Assembly: GCA_947598485.1 (NCBI GenBank)
Contig: CANQFJ010000011.1
Location: 1 to 44,926 of the forward strand
Length of the DNA stretch: 44,926 bases
DNA from: an uncultured Bacilli bacterium
GTDB taxonomy: Bacteria > Bacillota_I > Bacilli_A > RF39 > UBA660
Direction: 5' to 3'
A program made the translations under genes and the position numbers. This document shows, one piece after another, positions 16,033 to 23,189 of this stretch. Each line of letters starts with the position of its first letter. Position 1 is the stretch's first letter. The notes under the pieces were generated by a model, which was not told the DNA's origin, did no database searches, and saw nothing but the letters and a program-made list of their open reading frames with translations.

Positions 16033-16061
16033 TTTACAAATAAATATTAGTATTGTATTAT
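16033..16061 (+). promoter_or_regulatory. Sigma-A promoter of the 119-aa gene
   Basis: TTTACA (16033-16038), 17-bp spacer, TATTAT (16056-16061). It is back to back with the VanY-like promoter, 7 bp between the -35 elements. Confidence 0.6.
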
Positions 16062-16084
16062 TTATTTAAGGTAGTGATAATAAG

Positions 16085-16444
16085 ATGAGCGAGAACAAGC
16101 AAATATTAAAATACTGTCCTAATTTTTATAATATTATTAATTTCAATCCTTTACAAGAAGATCAATTATCTGACAAAATTATTAAAATTTATCAAGAATA
16201 TATCTTTAAAATAGATCCTAATAATCAAGAAGATGTTGAAGAAATAAAAGAACTAGATGAAGCGGTAGCTAAATATATAAATGATTATTCTTTTCGAAGT
16301 GAAGTGCAAAAAGAAATTGTTAAAATTAAAGTTAAAACTTCATGTAAAGATGTCTTAAAATTCTTTATTGAAGCTATTATTAAAATTTTTACTAATTATC
16401 AAGATTATACGACAAGAGTTATTTATGTTTCTCGTTGGATATAA
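16085..16444 (+). CDS. Hypothetical protein, 119 aa
   Basis: I do not recognise it. It looks soluble, helical and rich in Ile, Lys and Asn, with a Cys at about residue 8 and one at about 92. No signal peptide or clear membrane span is present, though residues 93-107 are fairly hydrophobic. It has a convincing promoter but only a weak SD (AAGGTAG, long spacing). Its last 26 bp overlap the 3' end of gerAB tail to tail, and that overlap also holds a hairpin. Small Ile/Lys-rich proteins of this kind are common orphans in AT-rich Bacilli. Confidence 0.6.
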   Translation: MSENKQILKYCPNFYNIINFNPLQEDQLSDKIIKIYQEYIFKIDPNNQEDVEEIKELDEAVAKYINDYSFRSEVQKEIVKIKVKTSCKDVLKFFIEAIIKIFTNYQDYTTRVIYVSRWI

Positions 16445-16455
16445 ATAACTTTTTT
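16417..16455. terminator. Bidirectional hairpin in overlapping gene ends
   Basis: AGTTATTTA (16417-16425) pairs with TAAATAACT (16442-16450) around a 16-nt loop, with Ts after it on the plus strand. It lies inside the overlap of the 119-aa gene and gerAB. Confidence 0.45.
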
Positions 16456-17396
16456 ATTTGTCCAAAGCCAAATAATATAATAAAAATAATAGCTATAAGT
16501 CCTAGATGTTTATGAAGGATTAAAATAGGGAAATATTTATTAACCAATAATAAATTAGTAAGACAAGGAGTTAAAATAATAATAGTATAGAAAATTATTT
16601 TATTATTTAACTCTTTTTTTAAATTTTTAAAAGTTAGAGTAAGAAAGACAAAATAATCTAAATACCAGATAGTACTTAAGATATTTTCGAAGTTTTCAAT
16701 AAAATTAAATAATCTAATTCTTTTTAATAAGATATATTCAGGGAAGCGATATATCTTAGCTACATTAGGGGTTAAGACTGTTAAAATTAGAAAACCTACA
16801 ATACTTAAGATAATACTTGAAAATAAATAATACATAATATGCTTTTTAAGCGGTATTTTATCCTCACTCAGAAGGATATGGGGAATAGTAGATAAACTAG
16901 CATAGATAATACTTCCTTTGATTATAGAGCTTATTTTACTAGTGAAAAAGGGTGTAAGACTATCTAGTTTAATATAACTAAATAAAGATAGAAAAGTAAT
17001 ACCTAAAGTAAATAAACTTAATATACAAAGAATTACGGAAGTATATTTAATAACTTTATAATCTTTTAATGATGCATATAAACATAAAATAATACTTGTT
17101 GCAATAATAATCCATTTAGGAGTTTCTAATAGAAAAAAGTCATTAATAAATACTTCAATAGTATAAGTACTTATAACAATAAATAATATATATAAAATAA
17201 TTTTTATGTACTTATAAAACTTACTATTGGAAGAAAAATTATTTAGTAAATAGATAAAAAATATTCCTAATAGATTACCTAGTACAAAGCAAATTAAAGC
17301 ATCAGATCCTGTATAACCAATAACTAGTGAAAAAATATTGCCTAAAAAAATTGGCCTTGTTAAAAAATAGGCTAGAGAAAAGTTTTCTTTATTCAT
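16419..17396 (-). CDS. gerAB: Spore germination receptor subunit B (GerAB)
   Basis: Inner-membrane transporter-like (APC-fold) subunit that binds germinants in the spore. About 325 aa with roughly ten membrane helices. The N-terminal FSLAYFLTRPIFLGNIFS and the long run of hydrophobic spans fit the spore-permease family. The chosen ATG (17396) has GAGG 6 nt upstream and overlaps the gerAC stop by 8 nt (ATGAATAA). In-frame ATGs at 17420 and 17408 lack an SD. It is the last gene of the operon, giving order A-C-B, unlike A-B-C in B. subtilis gerA. Sequence is divergent from well-known GerAB. Confidence 0.85.
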   Translation of the reverse strand: MNKENFSLAYFLTRPIFLGNIFSLVIGYTGSDALICFVLGNLLGIFFIYLLNNFSSNSKFYKYIKIILYILFIVISTYTIEVFINDFFLLETPKWIIIATSIILCLYASLKDYKVIKYTSVILCILSLFTLGITFLSLFSYIKLDSLTPFFTSKISSIIKGSIIYASLSTIPHILLSEDKIPLKKHIMYYLFSSIILSIVGFLILTVLTPNVAKIYRFPEYILLKRIRLFNFIENFENILSTIWYLDYFVFLTLTFKNLKKELNNKIIFYTIIILTPCLTNLLLVNKYFPILILHKHLGLIAIIFIILFGFGQIKKLFISNEKHK

Positions 17397-18471
17397 ATTT
17401 TGCCTCATATGTAAAGCCATTACGATTAATATCTAGCTTTACTTCTATTTCTATGTCGTGATTAAAACTATAATCACGATCTTTTATTTTTGTTTTTTTA
17501 TAGTATTTATTTGCAATACCTAAAGGGTCTGTTTTTGTTTCTAATATATTTTTAATTAGAGATTCATATTTATCTTTAGCTTTTTTTTCAAACTCTTTAT
17601 TTAACTTAGTATAAATATCATTATCTTTTAAATTAAAATTGGGTTCATTAAGCTTTATTTCCGCGGAAAGAGTAATATTTATTTTAACTTTATTATCACT
17701 AAATTTATAATCAGCCTTAGTTTTATAAATATTTATGGCAAAAGTTTTATCATCGTATTCTTTCTCAATTAAATAATTACTTTCTTTATTAACAAGGGAT
17801 GATAGTAAATAGGAATCTTCTTTATCAAGACTTTCAATATACTTACCATTTTTAAATAGACTAATACCTTTCATTGATAAAACTTTTTCACCTTCTTTTT
17901 CAATAGTGGTTATTGTGGTATCCATTCCATATGTCGTATAGGTTTCAAGGTTATCGACAAATGTATTAGTAAAAATAATGTTTTGTGTTTTAGGACTATA
18001 TTCAACTAGATCGGATAGGGTACTAGCAATACTTTCTCCCGAATCGGATTTGGTTTTAATAATCTCTTTAGCATCTGAATTTTCTGCTAAAAGTAGGTAA
18101 AAATTATTACTAATCTGAGGATTTCGCGTAATATAGTCGATGATATCTTTAGTACCTTTTTTGGCTACTTCTTTACTAATTACAACGGCCTTTAAATGAA
18201 AATAATGAGGAAGTGTCGGAATCTTAAGGGCAATATCAGCAAAAGCATCAGTGATAGTTTTGCCTTTTGTACTGATTGTATAAGGCTTTATTTTGCCTGA
18301 TTCGGTTTCATAATTTTGGCCTGCTAAAACTTCGAAGGTAAGCTCATATTTCTCATCATCATAGTCAATTCCGATAGCTGTTACAAAAGCCAGTTTATCT
18401 ACTTCTTTATAATCAAAACATCCGGTTATAAAAAAGGGGATTATTAAAAGTAAAACTATTATCTTTTTCAT
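17389..18471 (-). CDS. gerAC: Spore germination lipoprotein subunit C (GerAC)
   Basis: Outer-face lipoprotein of the germinant receptor. The signal peptide ends in the lipobox FITGC (Cys18), followed by FDYKEVDKLAFVTAIGIDYDD, the usual GerAC start. Other blocks are GKTITDAFADI and LPHYFHLKAVVISKEVAKKG. The C-terminal Ger_x_C domain ends near EVKLDINRNGF. At 360 aa it has normal length. The ATG overlaps the gerAA TGA (ATGA) and the stop overlaps gerAB by 8 nt, so the three subunits are translationally coupled. Confidence 0.92.
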   Translation of the reverse strand: MKKIIVLLLIIPFFITGCFDYKEVDKLAFVTAIGIDYDDEKYELTFEVLAGQNYETESGKIKPYTISTKGKTITDAFADIALKIPTLPHYFHLKAVVISKEVAKKGTKDIIDYITRNPQISNNFYLLLAENSDAKEIIKTKSDSGESIASTLSDLVEYSPKTQNIIFTNTFVDNLETYTTYGMDTTITTIEKEGEKVLSMKGISLFKNGKYIESLDKEDSYLLSSLVNKESNYLIEKEYDDKTFAINIYKTKADYKFSDNKVKINITLSAEIKLNEPNFNLKDNDIYTKLNKEFEKKAKDKYESLIKNILETKTDPLGIANKYYKKTKIKDRDYSFNHDIEIEVKLDINRNGFTYEAKYE

Positions 18472-19862
18472 TGGCGCTCCTTTATTATGTTATTAGAAAG
18501 TTTTTTACTACGGCGGAGATTGTTTTTAGCAAGAATGAATTCAGAAAAATAAGCTTTATCATAAGGAGCTAAAGGGAAAGTATAAGGATAGCCAATTGAT
18601 TTTGTATCACATAGATTTATAAAGAGAAAAATAACTCCTAGAACAAGACCATATAAACCTAAAAAGCTTGCTAAAAATATTAAAAAGAAACGATAATACC
18701 TAATCATATTGCTTATCTCAGGATCGGTAAATATTAAAGATGCCACGTAGGTAAATGAGCATATAATAATCATAATTGGTGATACAAGGCCGGCACTTAC
18801 AGCGGCATCTCCTAAAACTAAAGCGCCAAGAAGGGACGCTGCTGAGCCATACTTAGATGGGAAACGAATATCACTTTCTCTTAATATCTCACAAATGATA
18901 AGCATAACAATACACTCGACTAAAGCCGGGAAGGGAATTTTGCTTCTTTGGGAAGCAAAGTTAATAATAAGGCTTGTTGGTATCGCTTCTTGGTTATAAT
19001 TGATAATAGCAATATAAAAAGCAGGCACTACGATAGAGCAAATAAAACAAAGCATTCTAATTAATTTAGTAAAATTTATATTATAAGAATTATTGTATTT
19101 ATCCGTAAAAGGATTGATAAAATCAATTAAGAAGGCGGGTACTATTAAAGCTGTCGGTGAGTTATCACAAATTATCACTATTTTACCTTCGGATAAGGCT
19201 TCCGCACAACGATCTGGTCTTTCGGTAGTAATTACAGTCGGAAATAAGTCTTTACTTTCACTTAAATACTTAATTAAACTTTCTGAAGAATTTAAAATAT
19301 CGATATCTATCTTACTTAAAATATCATATACTTTATCGACATTTTCTTTTTTGGCAACGTTATCAAGATATAATATCCCTACATTATTATTTGAAAGTTT
19401 GCCGATAGATATATTTTGCGTTTTAAAATGTTTAGTTTTAAGTCTTCTTTTAATTAAGCCTAAGTTAGTTTGGTAGTTTTCAATAAAGGCATTCTTAGGT
19501 CCATTTATTGCTGGCTCATTTTCATTGGTGGAAAGGCCTCGGTTAATATCGGCTTTGGTTTCGATAGCATAAATATGTTTATTATCGAAGACAACCGTAT
19601 AACCATCATAAAGATATTTTTCAGCTTCTGTTAAATCATTTAATTTTTTGATTTTACTGCCAGGAATATCTGATTCAAAATCCGAAAGGCTTTTAATACT
19701 AGTTATTCTTCTTAAAATATATTCATTAATTTTATCTTGACTACATAGAGATTCAAGATAAAAAATATAAACCATATGAAGAGGATTTATATTAATATGT
19801 TTTATTACTAGATCAGGATCATCTTTAAATTCATTTTGAATATACTCTAATGCTTTTTTCAT
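18468..19862 (-). CDS. gerAA: Spore germination receptor subunit A (GerAA)
   Basis: Large subunit of the germinant receptor, oligomerising in the spore inner membrane. At 464 aa it has the N-terminal soluble domains (to about residue 270) with NRGLSTNENEPAINGPKNAF, then four to five membrane helices. The segment FPALVECIVMLIICEILRE and the C-terminal motif YPYTFPLAPYD are typical. The ATG at 19862 has no good SD, which is odd for a sporulation gene. A CATAATA box just upstream on the minus strand could be a forespore (sigma-G) -10, but no -35 was convincing. It is divergent from the rlmCD-like gene. Confidence 0.93.
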   Translation of the reverse strand: MKKALEYIQNEFKDDPDLVIKHININPLHMVYIFYLESLCSQDKINEYILRRITSIKSLSDFESDIPGSKIKKLNDLTEAEKYLYDGYTVVFDNKHIYAIETKADINRGLSTNENEPAINGPKNAFIENYQTNLGLIKRRLKTKHFKTQNISIGKLSNNNVGILYLDNVAKKENVDKVYDILSKIDIDILNSSESLIKYLSESKDLFPTVITTERPDRCAEALSEGKIVIICDNSPTALIVPAFLIDFINPFTDKYNNSYNINFTKLIRMLCFICSIVVPAFYIAIINYNQEAIPTSLIINFASQRSKIPFPALVECIVMLIICEILRESDIRFPSKYGSAASLLGALVLGDAAVSAGLVSPIMIIICSFTYVASLIFTDPEISNMIRYYRFFLIFLASFLGLYGLVLGVIFLFINLCDTKSIGYPYTFPLAPYDKAYFSEFILAKNNLRRSKKLSNNIIKERQ

Positions 19863-19948
19863 GTTATTATTATGGAATAATTATTAAAAGTTATAATATT
19901 ATTTGAGAATAAATTAAAAATATATTATATTAATATCAAGGTGGATTT

Positions 19949-21160
19949 ATGAATGCAGTAATTGAAAAGCTAGATGGTCTGGGAAATGGTATTTGTTATA
20001 TTAATGATAAAATTTGTTTTGTACCTAAGTGTATCCCTGGTGATGAAGTAGAAATCAAAATCACTTATGAAAATAAAGATTACTTAAAAGCTCAAATTAT
20101 TAGAGTAATAAAACCCGCAAAGGAAAGAATAGAGCCTTTTTGCCCTTACTTTAATTTATGTGGTGGCTGTAGCCTTCAGATGCTTAGTTATGATAAAGGC
20201 TTAGAGTACAAAAAAGAAAGAGTTAAAAATATTTTACAAAGAGTTATTGAGTTTCCTGAACCTGAAGTTATAGTAAATCCTCAAGATAGAAACTATCGCA
20301 ATAAAATAGAATTAAAAATCCAAAATAAAGCCATAGGATTTTATGAAAGAAAGACGCATAACTTAATCCCTATTCATAAATGTCCTATTACTAAAGATTG
20401 TATTAATGACTTTATTCCCGAACTAAAACTTATGAACCTCACAAATGGTGATGTTATGATTAGAGCTAATTTTAATGATGAGCTTTTAATAAGTATTACG
20501 ACAAGTGATGAAGTTAAATTAAATGAAGAAAATTATCCTAAAAGAAAAGTTGTAGGAATTATTGTTAATGGTAAAACTATTTATGGTGAAAATCATTTTA
20601 TAGATAAGATAGGCAATTACTTTTTTGATGTATCTTATGATTCTTTCTTTCAAGTAAATAGTTATATTAATGAAAAATTATTTAATCTGATTACAGAGAA
20701 TACTTTAGGAGATACTTTATTAGATTTATACTCAGGTGTAGGCACTTTAGGCATTGTAGCAAGTAAAACAGCTCAAAAGGTATATTCTATAGAATGTGTA
20801 CCAAACGCCGTTTTAAATGGCATTAAAAACGCTAAAATGAATACGTGTAATAATATAAATTTTATCTTAGGTAATGTTGAAGATAAAATAAAGTTTATTG
20901 AGGATAAAGTAGATACTGTGATTGTTGATCCTCCCCGTAAAGGACTTGATGATTTTACTTTAAATAAGCTTTTAGAATTTAAACCAAAGAAAATTATTTA
21001 TATATCTTGTGAAACCGAAAGTTTGGCTAATAATCTTAAGGTATTAAAAGATTTATACAAATTAGATAAATTATATATTTTAGATATGTTTAGTTATAGT
21101 TATTTAGCAGAATGCGTTTGCATTTTAAATATAAAGGATGGTAGATGTGGAAACAATTAG
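19949..21160 (+). CDS. RlmCD/RlmD-like 23S rRNA (uracil-5-)-methyltransferase
   Basis: SAM-dependent methylation of uridines in rRNA (or tRNA). The 403-aa protein begins with a TRAM RNA-binding domain. The iron-sulfur cysteines are in CPYFNLCGGC, with a fourth in IHKC. The methyltransferase core has LLDLYSGVGTLGI, DPPRKGL, and the catalytic cysteine in YISCETESL. The family base is the glutamate in AECVCILN. The SD AAGGTGG precedes the ATG. It overlaps the downstream Nudix gene. Which uridines it modifies cannot be told, as RlmCD, RlmD and TrmFO-independent TrmA homologues share these motifs. Confidence 0.92.
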   Translation: MNAVIEKLDGLGNGICYINDKICFVPKCIPGDEVEIKITYENKDYLKAQIIRVIKPAKERIEPFCPYFNLCGGCSLQMLSYDKGLEYKKERVKNILQRVIEFPEPEVIVNPQDRNYRNKIELKIQNKAIGFYERKTHNLIPIHKCPITKDCINDFIPELKLMNLTNGDVMIRANFNDELLISITTSDEVKLNEENYPKRKVVGIIVNGKTIYGENHFIDKIGNYFFDVSYDSFFQVNSYINEKLFNLITENTLGDTLLDLYSGVGTLGIVASKTAQKVYSIECVPNAVLNGIKNAKMNTCNNINFILGNVEDKIKFIEDKVDTVIVDPPRKGLDDFTLNKLLEFKPKKIIYISCETESLANNLKVLKDLYKLDKLYILDMFSYSYLAECVCILNIKDGRCGNN

Positions 21161-21614
21161 AACAACATTATTACTAATTTTAAAAGATAACATGATAATG
21201 CTTGCTAAAAAGAAAAAAGGCTTTGGTGAGGGTAAATATAATGGCGTCGGTGGCAAACTTGAAGAAGGGGAGAGCGTTGAAGATGCTCTTATAAGAGAAA
21301 CTAAAGAAGAGATAAATATTACCCCTTTAGATTATGAGAAAATTGGCGTTGTTAGTTTTGATGAAGACTATAAAGGTAAGCGTTCAAGACTTGAATTTCA
21401 TTTATATACTTGTTCTAAATGGGAAGGGGATTTAAAAGAAACAGAGGAAATGGAGCCACATTGGTTTAATATAAAAGAAATCCCTTATGATGAAATGTTC
21501 CCTGATGATAAATACTGGCTTCCTTATCTCCTTGAAGGCCATAAATTTAATGCTTATTTTAATTTTGATGATGATTGGAATATTATTGATAAGCAAATAG
21601 ATATAATAAGTTAA
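21147..21614 (+). CDS. Nudix hydrolase, 8-oxo-dGTP/MTH1-like
   Basis: Cleans oxidised nucleotides by cutting NTP to NMP. The Nudix box is complete: GGKLEEGESVEDALIRETKE followed by EI. The preceding GFGEGKYNGVG resembles the MTH1-type substrate loop. About 155 aa. The in-frame ATG at 21138 has no SD at the right distance. The GTG at 21147 has GGATGG 5 nt upstream, so I choose it. Either start overlaps the end of the methyltransferase gene, so the two are co-transcribed. No terminator follows until that of the first small RNA at 21692-21719. Confidence 0.9.
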   Translation: METIRTTLLLILKDNMIMLAKKKKGFGEGKYNGVGGKLEEGESVEDALIRETKEEINITPLDYEKIGVVSFDEDYKGKRSRLEFHLYTCSKWEGDLKETEEMEPHWFNIKEIPYDEMFPDDKYWLPYLLEGHKFNAYFNFDDDWNIIDKQIDIIS

Positions 21615-21620
21615 TTCAAG

Positions 21621-21649
21621 TTGTAATTTATATAAATGAGTATTATAAT
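21621..21649 (+). promoter_or_regulatory. Promoter of small RNA copy 1
   Basis: TTGTAA (21621-21626), exactly 17 bp, TATAAT (21644-21649). Confidence 0.8.
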
Positions 21650-21655
21650 AATAAA

Positions 21656-21720
21656 TGAAGGAAGTGCATTAGCGCTTGCCTAAAACGGTAAGCACCGGTT
21701 CGAGCAACCGGAGCTTTTTA
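21656..21720 (+). ncRNA. Candidate antitoxin-like small RNA, copy 1
   Basis: The predicted transcript is about 62-65 nt. Its 5' hairpin is AAGTGC-ATTA-GCGCTT (21662-21677). The 3' hairpin GCACCGGTT/AACCGGAGC (one A-A mismatch, loop CGAGC) runs into five Ts. Against copy 2 the 5' stem has A-to-G at 21674, which turns a T-A pair into a T-G wobble and so keeps the stem. Its 3' side is complementary only to a truncated toxin remnant. It could be an orphan antitoxin acting in trans on the intact toxin mRNA, which shares the same terminator region. Confidence 0.6.
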
Positions 21721-21748
21721 ATTTTACCGAAACCCCCTTATAGTTAGA

Positions 21749-21784
21749 CTATAAATGTGTTAACAAAAGAACAATAATCTTAAG
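21749..21784 (-). pseudogene. Remnant of a duplicated toxin-like ORF (C-terminal end)
   Basis: On the minus strand, codons before the TAG at 21749-21751 read KIIVLLLTHL, similar to the LIILLLLIQL end of the intact 28-aa ORF at the equivalent place in unit 2. No in-frame start or SD exists upstream, because the duplication carries only the 3' end of the gene. Confidence 0.5.
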
Positions 21785-21788
21785 ATTG

Positions 21789-21817
21789 TTGTAATTTATA
21801 TAAATGAGTATTATAAT
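21789..21817 (+). promoter_or_regulatory. Promoter of small RNA copy 2
   Basis: TTGTAA (21789-21794), 17 bp, TATAAT (21812-21817), identical to copy 1. Confidence 0.8.
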
Positions 21818-21823
21818 AATAAA

Positions 21824-21888
21824 TGAAGGAAGTGCATTAGCACTTGCCTAAAAGGGTAAGCACCGGTTCGAGCAACCGGAGCTTTTTT
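21824..21888 (+). ncRNA. Candidate antitoxin-like small RNA, copy 2
   Basis: The transcript is predicted to start near 21825 and to end in the T-run at 21883-21888. The 5' hairpin is AAGTGC-ATTA-GCACTT (21830-21845). The terminator is GCACCGGTT-CGAGC-AACCGGAGC (21860-21882). It converges on the 28-aa ORF, so a toxin mRNA reaching this terminator is fully complementary to the RNA 3' hairpin. Size, convergence and shared terminator recall antitoxins such as RNA II of the Fst/par system or RatA-type RNAs. I do not recognise a named RNA family. Confidence 0.65.
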
Positions 21889-21916
21889 ATTTTACCGAAA
21901 CCCCCTTATAGTTAGA

Positions 21917-22003
21917 CTATAGTTGTATTAACAAAAGAAGAATAATCAAAAGAAGTAGGAAAATAATAATGTATTGAATACGGATTTGTGAATCCTTTTT
22001 CAT
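21917..22003 (-). CDS. Candidate type I toxin: 28-aa hydrophobic peptide
   Basis: The peptide has a charged N-terminus (MKKDSQIRIQY) and then 17 residues of almost only Ile and Leu ending in IQL, a single membrane helix. It has a strong SD (GGAGGAG at 22011-22017 on the minus strand), its own promoter (22069-22096), and an 8-bp stem that can hide the SD. A convergent small RNA covers its 3' end. This is the architecture of type I toxin genes such as Fst, TxpA and BsrG. No sequence family is recognised, so it may be a new one. An alternative is a small regulatory membrane peptide without toxicity. Confidence 0.6.
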   Translation of the reverse strand: MKKDSQIRIQYIIIFLLLLIILLLLIQL

Positions 22004-22011
22004 CTACATCT

Positions 22012-22042
22012 CCTCCATTCTAGCTCGAGATTAAAATGAAGG
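22012..22042 (-). promoter_or_regulatory. SD-sequestering stem in the toxin mRNA leader
   Basis: In the mRNA, CCUUCAUU (22042-22035) can pair with AAUGGAGG (22019-22012), which contains the SD. This gives an 8-bp stem with one U-G pair and a 15-nt loop holding CUCGAG. The loop string CUCGA is complementary to UCGAG in the small-RNA terminator loop. Confidence 0.5.
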
Positions 22043-22068
22043 CAGGCTCTAATGCAGCTTCCAATTCC

Positions 22069-22096
22069 ATATTACAAAAGAAAAAATAAATGTCAA
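22069..22096 (-). promoter_or_regulatory. Promoter of the toxin-like gene
   Basis: Minus strand: consensus TTGACA (22091-22096), 16-bp spacer, TAATAT (22069-22074). Predicted start is near 22062, giving a leader of about 59 nt. Confidence 0.65.
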
Positions 22097-22111
22097 ATTA
22101 CCAAAAAAGTA

Positions 22112-22250
22112 AAATTGGAAGCACAAAATGGTTATTTTGGATAATTTTTTGCCCAAAATTGACAAATTGGAAGCCCAAATGATTATTTTTGATAATTTTT
22201 TTGAACAAAAATAGCAAATTGTTAACCAAATTTGAAGTTTTGGTAAAATT
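22112..22250. repeat. Degenerate 52-bp tandem repeats upstream of popT
   Basis: AAATTGG-type units start at 22112, 22164 and 22216, an exact 52-bp spacing, the third being degenerate. The first two carry AATTGGAAGC, whose inverse GCTTCCAATT lies at 22057-22066 just downstream of the toxin promoter -10. The stretch is about 75% AT and has no ORF. Confidence 0.7.
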
Positions 22251-22301
22251 TATATTTTTTTAAAAATATTTTTAGTATAATTAATTAAAAAGGTGGAGTA
22301 T

Positions 22302-23189
22302 ATGGAATATGTAATTAATTTTATTCGAGGCTTTTTTATGGCTTTAGCTGATAGCGTTCCAGGGGTTTCTGGAGGTACGATTGCTTTTGTCTTAGGATTT
22401 TATGACAATTTTATTACTGCTTTAGATGATTTATTTCGTGGTGATTTTAAAAAGAAGAAAAAAGCTTTCTTTTATCTTATTAAAATAGGTATAGGTTGGG
22501 TAGTGGGTTTTCTTATCGCAGCTTCTTTTCTATCTAGTTTATTTGAAAATCACATCTATGAACTATCTTCTTTATTTTTAGGCTTTATTATAGTATCTCT
22601 TCCGTTTATTATTATAGAAGAAATAAAATCATTAAAGGGTAAATATTATAATATCGTTTGGTTTTTCATTGGCTTACTATTTGTTGTAGGTATTACTTTA
22701 CTTAATGGAACGGATATTTTAAATATAAATTTGACTAATCCTAATTTAATGAGTTATATTTATACGTTCTTAGTGGCTGCGATAGCTATATGTGCCATGG
22801 TTTTGCCAGGTATATCTGGATCTACCGTTTTACTTATCTTTGGTCTTTATGTTCCTATTATGGAGAAAATTAAAATTTTATTAGGCTTTGACTTTTCAGC
22901 ATTTCCTATTTTATTTATCTTTGGCTTAGGAGTTATCTTTGGCATTTTCTCTTTTGCCAAAATTGTCCGCAAAAGTTTAGAAAAAAATCGTGGTGCTGTA
23001 ATTTATGCTATTTTAGGAATGATGGTAGGATCTATTTACGCGATTATAATGGGGCCTACAACTTTGGAAAATGCTCTTCCAATGCTTTCTTTTGATAGCT
23101 TTAATATCTTAATGTTCTTACTGGGTATTGTTATTATTATAGCTTTAGAAAAAGCTAAAGATATTCTTGCCAAAAAAAGGATCAAATAA
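22302..23189 (+). CDS. popT: DUF368 family undecaprenyl-phosphate translocase (PopT)
   Basis: DUF368 proteins were shown to return undecaprenyl phosphate, the lipid carrier of wall synthesis, across the membrane. The 295-aa protein has about eight to ten membrane helices and the two family signatures, one per half: PGVSGGT (about residues 20-26) and PGISGST (about 169-175), reflecting internal duplication. A GTG at 22293 in the same frame is part of the SD (AGGTGGAG), so the ATG at 22302 is used. TATAAT at 22276-22281 may be its -10. The stop overlaps the next gene (TAATG). Confidence 0.9.
   Translation: MEYVINFIRGFFMALADSVPGVSGGTIAFVLGFYDNFITALDDLFRGDFKKKKKAFFYLIKIGIGWVVGFLIAASFLSSLFENHIYELSSLFLGFIIVSLPFIIIEEIKSLKGKYYNIVWFFIGLLFVVGITLLNGTDILNINLTNPNLMSYIYTFLVAAIAICAMVLPGISGSTVLLIFGLYVPIMEKIKILLGFDFSAFPILFIFGLGVIFGIFSFAKIVRKSLEKNRGAVIYAILGMMVGSIYAIIMGPTTLENALPMLSFDSFNILMFLLGIVIIIALEKAKDILAKKRIK

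Larger units (their letters stand above)
21621..21947. repeat. Tandem duplication, two units of 168-bp period
   Basis: Unit 1 runs from 21621 to about 21779 and unit 2 from 21789 to about 21947. The first about 130 bp differ at only about four positions, then similarity decays. Each unit holds a complete sigma-A promoter, a structured about 65-nt RNA with terminator, and a 3' part matching the end of the minus-strand toxin-like ORF. The 21615-22301 interval has no large ORF. It contains this duplication, the toxin-like gene and the 52-bp repeats. Confidence 0.95.

Noticed and set aside
19863-19900. Sigma-G promoter for gerAA
   Set aside because: A CATAATA box is present on the minus strand, but no acceptable -35 lies 17-18 bp upstream. 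Recorded only as a possibility in the gerAA entry.
21656-21677. Tiny ORF MKEVH in both small RNAs, and GAAGGAAG resembling the SRP RNA motif
   Set aside because: It has no Shine-Dalgarno and five codons only. The SRP apical loop and its asymmetrical bulges are missing.
21692-21714. GGTTCGAGC string looks like a tRNA T-arm
   Set aside because: The flanking bases do not form a 5-bp stem around a 7-nt T-loop, and no acceptor, D or anticodon stems are present. The string is the loop of a terminator hairpin.
21621-21947. Repeats considered as a CRISPR or tandem riboswitch
   Set aside because: There are only two long units with no spacers. Each has its own promoter and terminator ahead of any coding region, so neither reading fits. 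I recognise no ligand-binding core.
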